Under the pieces are notes generated by a model, which saw nothing but the letters and a program-made list of their open reading frames with translations, did no database searches and was not told the origin of the DNA. The translations under genes and the position numbers were made by a program. Positions 48,684 to 53,592 of a stretch of 53,592 nucleotides of DNA are shown here, piece after piece. The stretch's first letter is position 1. Every line of letters begins with the position of its first letter. The DNA comes from a virus, in IMG/VR virus record IMGVR_UViG_3300043399_000721, positions 1 through 53,592 of that record; one strand, written 5' to 3'.

Positions 48684-51677
48684 TTACGCTTTAACGTAGT
48701 TAAAATAAATAATCTGATCTTGCTCCAGAGGAGAAGCCCCTGCTGACGCTGATGGCCCTTGGAAGATGAGGCGAGTGACTGATCCAGAGTTATCCTGCTG
48801 GAAGTCAGCGTCAGCGTCAGCACCAAGAACCACGATCAAGTTTACGCGATCAGAAGAACAGATGACTGATCCAAGGCTTGCCTTGAAAGAAAGATCAATA
48901 TACTGGTTTGAAATATCGGCAGCAGAAAGGACAACTTTCTGAACTTCATAATCAGTACCAGCAGCGATTCTTGAATCAACGTATGCCTTAGTAGCAGCGT
49001 CTTGAGCAAGAGATGGATCAGCAAGATTAGAAATCTTGGCATTAAGCATATCGACTGAACCATCAATCTGTCTGAAGGCCGGACGGATTTCAAGATCAAC
49101 TTCGCCACGGAAGGCCGGAGATTCAATTCCAAGGCTTTCAACCATGTACTGAACACCATTAACAGCAGCACCAGAATCAGAACCGAATGAAGAAGTTAAA
49201 ACTTGTTCAGAAGGACTCTGAGGGCCTACGTTAAGGCCTGAGACAGTAAGGAGCTTAAATCTTGGAAGCTCAGGGTGAGCTACTGGCTCCTGACCAAAGT
49301 AAACGATACACTTCTGTCCTACTGCTGGAGAAGCACCGTCAAATCCAGAGTAAACCTGACGTGATTTAGCAAAGCCTGGGATTGCGTCGCCAGAGCCAGT
49401 TGGTACTGTATAGACTGCTAGAATCGGAGATCGTACAACATCAAAAGTCATCACTGCGTAAGCAGAGAAGTCTCCAAGTGTAATATTCGCCTGGTTTAGA
49501 CCATCGAAGAAATACCAGTTAATCTTCTGGCCAGCAACAGAGTTCTTGTAATACCAACCATGACGAGGATTAGTCGATGAAGTTGGGTCAAGCTGTCCTG
49601 GTTGTCCGTCAGCATAAACAGAGGCAAAGCTATTGTATGCACTAGCAGCAATTATTTCGCTTCTCTCTTCAAGAACGATAACTTCTGCTTGAATAGCATC
49701 CATTTCCGACTCAAGGGTATCAACTCTTCCATCAAGAGAGATAATATCTGCTTGAGCTTGATCCATTTCAGATTCAAGAGTAGAGACTTTAGGCTCAAGA
49801 ATATCAAGTCTGCCATCAAGAGAAATAATGCTTGCTTGAGCAGCATCCATTTCTGATTCAAGAGTAGAAACCTTTGGCTCAAGAATATCAAGTCGTCCAT
49901 CGAGAGATAAAATGTCTGATTGAGCTTGAGACATTTGAGGAATGAGAACATTCACATCTGTCTGAAGCGCTAGGATCGCTGATTGAGCGGCATCCATTTC
50001 AGATTCAAGAGTATCAACTCTACCATCGAGAGAAATAATATCTGCTTGGGCCGTATCCATTTCAGATTCAAGAGTAGAAATTCTGCTTATAACAGCAGGA
50101 GCAACTTGAAGTTGGTTAGAGCCATTGATTGAAATGGTTGAGCTATCAACGAGAGCGTTTACTTCACCAGAAGAAATGGAGATCGCGTCACCTCCAACGA
50201 GGCCAGCGCCAGAAATCTGTGCATCTACATAGGCCTTAGATGCCGCATCTTGTGGATCAGTAGGATCAGCGATATCAACGATCTTATTTGATTGCATATC
50301 AAGCTGAGAGTTGATTTCTACGATCCGTGAAGAAAGGGCAATTTTACCACGAACGCCAGTACCAGAAACTGCCGCTGTTTCAAGAGAAATATCACCACCG
50401 TTTACATTAGATTGAAGGCCATAGGCATCAGACTGGATAAAGATGGATTTACCTGTAGTGTCTCCGGCAGGATCGTATGATGCTGCGACAGACGCCAGGT
50501 ACATGTCAGTACCGGAAGACGCATGAACGTAAGCGAAATTGAAGAACCATTGAGTTCCCCAGTCACCGCTGTTATGAGCATTAGTGGTCTTCGGCTTGAT
50601 CATTTGAGTTGAGAGGTCTTGAGAAAGCTTAGGAATCAGAGGAACAAGGTTTCCGCCGTTAGGATTCTGCGCTCCCTGCTTAGAGCCGGATACAAGATCA
50701 AAGTCGGCATAAGAAGAAGGACCATCAACGATCAGGTTTTCAGACTGGAAGCTTCTCAGGAAGGATGCGCAACGTCTTCCGAAGTCATTAACAGTAGTCG
50801 TCTGGGTTAAGTTTGTGCAATATCCGCCTGTAGCATTAAGAATTGTGGCCATACCACCATTAGGATGCTGGTTCAGGTTGATGTTGCTATAACAAATGTT
50901 ATTAGAGAAGACACCGACGTTAATACCTGAAATGGTGATGGCACCAAAGAAGATTGTTCCATCAAACTGCGCTTGAGCAATAGCATTGTTGTAACCATAC
51001 ATGTTCAACGTAGAAACAAACTGACAGCGGCTAAAGTAAAGTTTACCAGCAGCAGAGGTTACAGTTGTCCAGTTGAAGTTAGCGGCAGAAAGGAAAGTCA
51101 CTTCCACAGCACCCGATCTGTTATCAAAGCTGCTGTTAGCCGAGAACGACGCATCCATGGATACTGCGCCTGTGATACGAACTGACTCACGGCTTTGTCC
51201 AATAAGATAGACGTTTGGCTTAATAGATACTGATGCTTCTGTATAATTTCCGGCCTGGATTAGGATGGCGTATCTCTTTGACGGAGAGTTGTCCGAAATA
51301 GCTGCCATGGCCGCTGAAACTGTGAGAAATGGATTGTGTTGTGACCCATCCCCGGTCAGATCATTTCCTGATTTAGCAACATAGATTTCCTGGGCATAGT
51401 CAAAAGTCTCCAGGGCGTCAAGACGGGCATCAAGTGCTGTCTGGATAGCATCTACTTGTTGCTTTGATACGGCCTGAAGTGCTTCGACAGCATCACCCGG
51501 AAGGTATGGCTGCTTGAGAAGCTGAAGCTGGTTAGAGGAATCAAGCTTAAGAAGGTCTTGGCTTGAAAGCCCGTCAGCAGCTTTTGATTTAAGAGCTAGA
51601 TTGTTTTCAAGGTCAATCTGAACCGAGCCTACTTGGTCCGTTCCGATATACTTTTTAGAAAGTTTAGTCTCTGACAT
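48684..51677 (-). CDS. Large fibre with beta-helix and coiled-coil repeats
   Basis: 997 aa, ribosome site ggaga. An N-terminal attachment segment is followed by a beta-helix of pectate-lyase type (about 95-400) beginning IYVAKSGNDLTGDG. Strong similarity to the inner phage 863-aa fibre holds through this domain (for example QFVSTLNMYGYNNAIAQAQF, ISGINVGVFSNNIC). A coiled-coil array of LESEMDxAQ/LDGRxDxLE units (about 540-690) comes next. The C-terminal tip resembles that of the 580-aa neighbour (ISNQYIDLSFKA). Likely receptor-binding fibre. Confidence 0.88.
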   Translation of the reverse strand: MSETKLSKKYIGTDQVGSVQIDLENNLALKSKAADGLSSQDLLKLDSSNQLQLLKQPYLPGDAVEALQAVSKQQVDAIQTALDARLDALETFDYAQEIYVAKSGNDLTGDGSQHNPFLTVSAAMAAISDNSPSKRYAILIQAGNYTEASVSIKPNVYLIGQSRESVRITGAVSMDASFSANSSFDNRSGAVEVTFLSAANFNWTTVTSAAGKLYFSRCQFVSTLNMYGYNNAIAQAQFDGTIFFGAITISGINVGVFSNNICYSNINLNQHPNGGMATILNATGGYCTNLTQTTTVNDFGRRCASFLRSFQSENLIVDGPSSYADFDLVSGSKQGAQNPNGGNLVPLIPKLSQDLSTQMIKPKTTNAHNSGDWGTQWFFNFAYVHASSGTDMYLASVAASYDPAGDTTGKSIFIQSDAYGLQSNVNGGDISLETAAVSGTGVRGKIALSSRIVEINSQLDMQSNKIVDIADPTDPQDAASKAYVDAQISGAGLVGGDAISISSGEVNALVDSSTISINGSNQLQVAPAVISRISTLESEMDTAQADIISLDGRVDTLESEMDAAQSAILALQTDVNVLIPQMSQAQSDILSLDGRLDILEPKVSTLESEMDAAQASIISLDGRLDILEPKVSTLESEMDQAQADIISLDGRVDTLESEMDAIQAEVIVLEERSEIIAASAYNSFASVYADGQPGQLDPTSSTNPRHGWYYKNSVAGQKINWYFFDGLNQANITLGDFSAYAVMTFDVVRSPILAVYTVPTGSGDAIPGFAKSRQVYSGFDGASPAVGQKCIVYFGQEPVAHPELPRFKLLTVSGLNVGPQSPSEQVLTSSFGSDSGAAVNGVQYMVESLGIESPAFRGEVDLEIRPAFRQIDGSVDMLNAKISNLADPSLAQDAATKAYVDSRIAAGTDYEVQKVVLSAADISNQYIDLSFKASLGSVICSSDRVNLIVVLGADADADFQQDNSGSVTRLIFQGPSASAGASPLEQDQIIYFNYVKA
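49668..50090 (-). repeat. Tandem coiled-coil repeats in the fibre gene
   Basis: Several near-identical units coding STLESEMDxAQADIISLDG and RLDILEPKV, visible at DNA level as recurring ctcaag/atcaag blocks. Unit number may vary by slippage, changing fibre length. Confidence 0.75.
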
Positions 51678-51691
51678 ATTTTCTCCTCTTG

Positions 51692-51721
51692 AGAAAAAGA
51701 GAGGGGCACATGGCCCCTCTC
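51692..51721 (-). terminator. Intrinsic terminator (minus strand)
   Basis: gagagggg pairs cccctctc around a short loop; on the minus strand followed by tttttctc. Separates the last fibre gene from the 997-aa fibre gene. Confidence 0.8.
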
Positions 51722-51773
51722 AGTAAGTGATAAATATGGCCAGACGATTAACGCCTGGCCGGAGGGAAACAAA

Positions 51774-53592
51774 TTAGTCGATCACACACTGGATATAGAG
51801 GGTCTGACCTGCTTCAAGGGCCTCTGCTCCAGCGGAAGCAGAAGGTCCACCGGGGATGAAAGTGATACGAGTCATACCACCTGCACCACCAGTAAGATCA
51901 ACACTGTAATCCAGACCTTCCCAGAGCCATACTCGCTGACTTACACCGATCTGACAAGATTGAGCAAGAGCTACAACCGAAAGATCAACGTACTGGTTAG
52001 TAATGTCACCAGCAGAAAGCGTGATAGCTTGCTTGTGGAAATCTGTACCAGCAGAAATCTGAGCATCTACGTAGGCCTTTGTCGCTGCATCTTGTGCTGC
52101 AACAGGATCAGCAAGATCAATGATCTTGTTAGACTGCATATCAAGCTGAGAGTTGATTTCAACAATGCGAGAAGTAATAGCGATCTTACCACGCACACCT
52201 GAAACAACTGAACCAGTCGAAATGAAAATGTCTCCAGATGCTCCTGAGCCAGCATTGTTACCAGTTTGAATATTTACAAGTCCAGTAGCGGCAAAAGAAG
52301 CAGCATTGGTGATAGCACCAGAAGTAACCACTGCATTACCAGTAGCACCTGTTCCGGAGTTCTGACCTGAAGTAAGAATGGCAAGGCCTGAAGCAAAGCT
52401 TCCTGTTCCCGCACCAGAGCTAACAACAACTGAACCAGACACAGCAGCAGACTGAGGAGCGGTAGCAAATGCAAATGCTCCTGTTCCAATTGGCCCTGAC
52501 TTCAGGGAAACAATGCTTACACCGGCAGGAATAGCTGTGGTTTCAAGGTTGTCAAGGTTAGTGTTTGCCTTACCTTCAAAGGCCGTGATCGCCTGACCGA
52601 GAGGAATTGCATCAGAGAGTTCAGAAGCTTCACCAACACCTGTGATTCTCTGGCCGCTCATATCCAGAACACCTGTCATTGGACGAGTGCCATCAAGCTT
52701 CAGGAAGGTGAGGTCTTCAGCTTCAAGCGCAGTAATATCACTTTCAGCAGTATCCATGCGTCCTTCGAGGGCATTGATGTCGCTTTCAGCAGTATCCATA
52801 CGGCCCTCAAGGGCGATGATGTCTGCCTGAGCAGTATCCATCTCGGACTCAAGTGTGCCAATTCTTCCCATGACTGCTGGATCAACACGAAGCTGATTGC
52901 TACCATCAAGAGAAATAGTCGTATTGTCGTATCTGACGTTAAATTCAGTACCGTCAAGTGAGAGGCCATCACCAGCGGTGTATGTACCAGCTCCGGAGAA
53001 CTGAACAAACTGAACTGGATCAGTACCAACAACAGCTACAACATCAATTTCAACCCATCCAGTATCAGCATACTGAGTACCATCTTGAACGAATACAAAG
53101 TCACCGCCGGCCATTTCGGCTGGGGTATTGTAGTCCAGGGCGCGGGTGAAGACTGTGCCGAGGGAGCCGTTAGAGCCAACAGTATAAATACCGTTATGGG
53201 CCTTATTGACCTGACCGTTGACGATTACTCGGTCGCCAGCGATGAATGTGTAGCCATCATAAGCTGTGAGTGCAACGGAGAGAGTCAGTGTAGCACCAAC
53301 ACCATCAGCGCCGTTATCGTAGCTGACTGTACCGCCTGAAGCAGACTCGAGGGTTTGGTTAATGATGACTTTTGCTGGAGCATGAACGTGAAGACCTTCT
53401 GCTACTGCGTCCACGTATTGCTTATTGGCCGCATCACGAGCATCAACAGGATCAGCAAGGCCAGTGATCTTGTGGTGAACGCCGATAGAAGGCATCATGC
53501 TGAGATCACCTGTCATGGCGCGAGAACCGTCGAGCTTAACAAATGTCAGGTCTTCGGCCTGAAGATCAGAAATGTCGGACTCAACCGCATCC
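51774..53592 (-). CDS. Tail fibre protein, 5' end outside the window (partial)
   Basis: At least 605 codons; the frame stays open to the window edge, so the internal ATG at 53516 is not the likely start. It shows the fibre motif LTFVKLDGSRAMTGDLSM and NKQYVDAVAEGLHVHAPAK (attachment to a short-repeat stalk), then AGDRVIVNGQ, a coiled-coil with LEGRMDTAESDI repeats, a Ser/Gly/Ala-rich beta region, and a C-terminal tip homologous to the 997-aa fibre (RIVEINSQLDMQSNKI). Probably a long fibre of the outer phage. Confidence 0.85.
   Translation of the reverse strand, partial: DAVESDISDLQAEDLTFVKLDGSRAMTGDLSMMPSIGVHHKITGLADPVDARDAANKQYVDAVAEGLHVHAPAKVIINQTLESASGGTVSYDNGADGVGATLTLSVALTAYDGYTFIAGDRVIVNGQVNKAHNGIYTVGSNGSLGTVFTRALDYNTPAEMAGGDFVFVQDGTQYADTGWVEIDVVAVVGTDPVQFVQFSGAGTYTAGDGLSLDGTEFNVRYDNTTISLDGSNQLRVDPAVMGRIGTLESEMDTAQADIIALEGRMDTAESDINALEGRMDTAESDITALEAEDLTFLKLDGTRPMTGVLDMSGQRITGVGEASELSDAIPLGQAITAFEGKANTNLDNLETTAIPAGVSIVSLKSGPIGTGAFAFATAPQSAAVSGSVVVSSGAGTGSFASGLAILTSGQNSGTGATGNAVVTSGAITNAASFAATGLVNIQTGNNAGSGASGDIFISTGSVVSGVRGKIAITSRIVEINSQLDMQSNKIIDLADPVAAQDAATKAYVDAQISAGTDFHKQAITLSAGDITNQYVDLSVVALAQSCQIGVSQRVWLWEGLDYSVDLTGGAGGMTRITFIPGGPSASAGAEALEAGQTLYIQCVID
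52705..52865 (-). repeat. Short tandem repeats in the partial fibre gene
   Basis: Repeated units coding ALEGRMDTAESDI, related to the repeats at 49668-50090 and probably exchanged between the two genes. Confidence 0.65.

Noticed and set aside
1-53592. Terminal repeats marking a complete genome
   Set aside because: The first bases and last bases are both inside genes and show no shared sequence; the outer genome is incomplete here.

Overview
The window looks like bacteriophage DNA from two different phages joined together. There are no ribosomal or metabolic genes. Genes are tightly packed with ATGA/GTGA overlaps, and one stretch holds a full virion and lysis gene set. A two-gene nested spanin-like pair and lipoprotein-type signal peptides suggest a Gram-negative host. 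I cannot name the host from sequence alone.

Layout. (A) Positions 1-3491 and 41499-53592 belong to one replicon (the 'outer' genome). Its left arm is an operon of small, mostly membrane-associated proteins. The right arm continues that operon with a secreted protein, a tRNA-Gln(UUG), a four-helix-bundle protein flanked by hairpin arrays, two lysine-rich membrane-anchored proteins, and then four large fibre-type genes on the minus strand. (B) Positions 6078-38904 (extending into the repeat at 38905-39684) are a second, nearly complete small siphovirus-like genome (the 'inner' phage). It carries HNH nuclease, TerS, a homing endonuclease, TerL, portal, head-completion genes, scaffold and capsid. 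These are followed by a large fibre, tail tube, tail chaperone with a -1 frameshift, tape measure, distal tail and tip proteins, M15 endolysin, holin-like and spanin-like genes. A leftward recombination block (VRR-NUC nuclease, DnaQ-like exonuclease, ERF annealing protein) is next, and then a rightward block with a structured-RNA candidate, a DEDD exonuclease, an HExxH protein and a Cro/CI-type repressor. (C) Two identical 2,586-bp direct repeats (3492-6077 and 38905-41490) separate A from B. Each contains a 240-aa HPPC/EHP phage protein and an IS1595-family element whose passenger is a complete C5 DNA methyltransferase.

The main observation is the junction structure. The 8 bp just before repeat 1 (3484-3491) are repeated just after repeat 2 (41491-41498). 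Removing everything between restores an intact operon spacing in the outer genome. This is what is expected if the inner phage's element transposed into the outer phage by replicative cointegration. It is equally what an assembler would produce if both phages carry the same element separately. In either case the mobilised unit is larger than the IS: its left edge lies inside the 3' end of an inner-phage gene, so phage DNA including the 240-aa gene was carried along from a surrogate left end. The two genomes also share a strongly similar beta-helix fibre, which suggests overlapping hosts.

Other items worth attention are a roughly 190-nt structured RNA candidate at 35982-36180, inverted arrays of triloop hairpins around the four-helix-bundle gene, a metzincin-like HExxHxxGxxH protein, a tail fibre with a signal peptide, and a repressor plus HExxH gene with no integrase in view.
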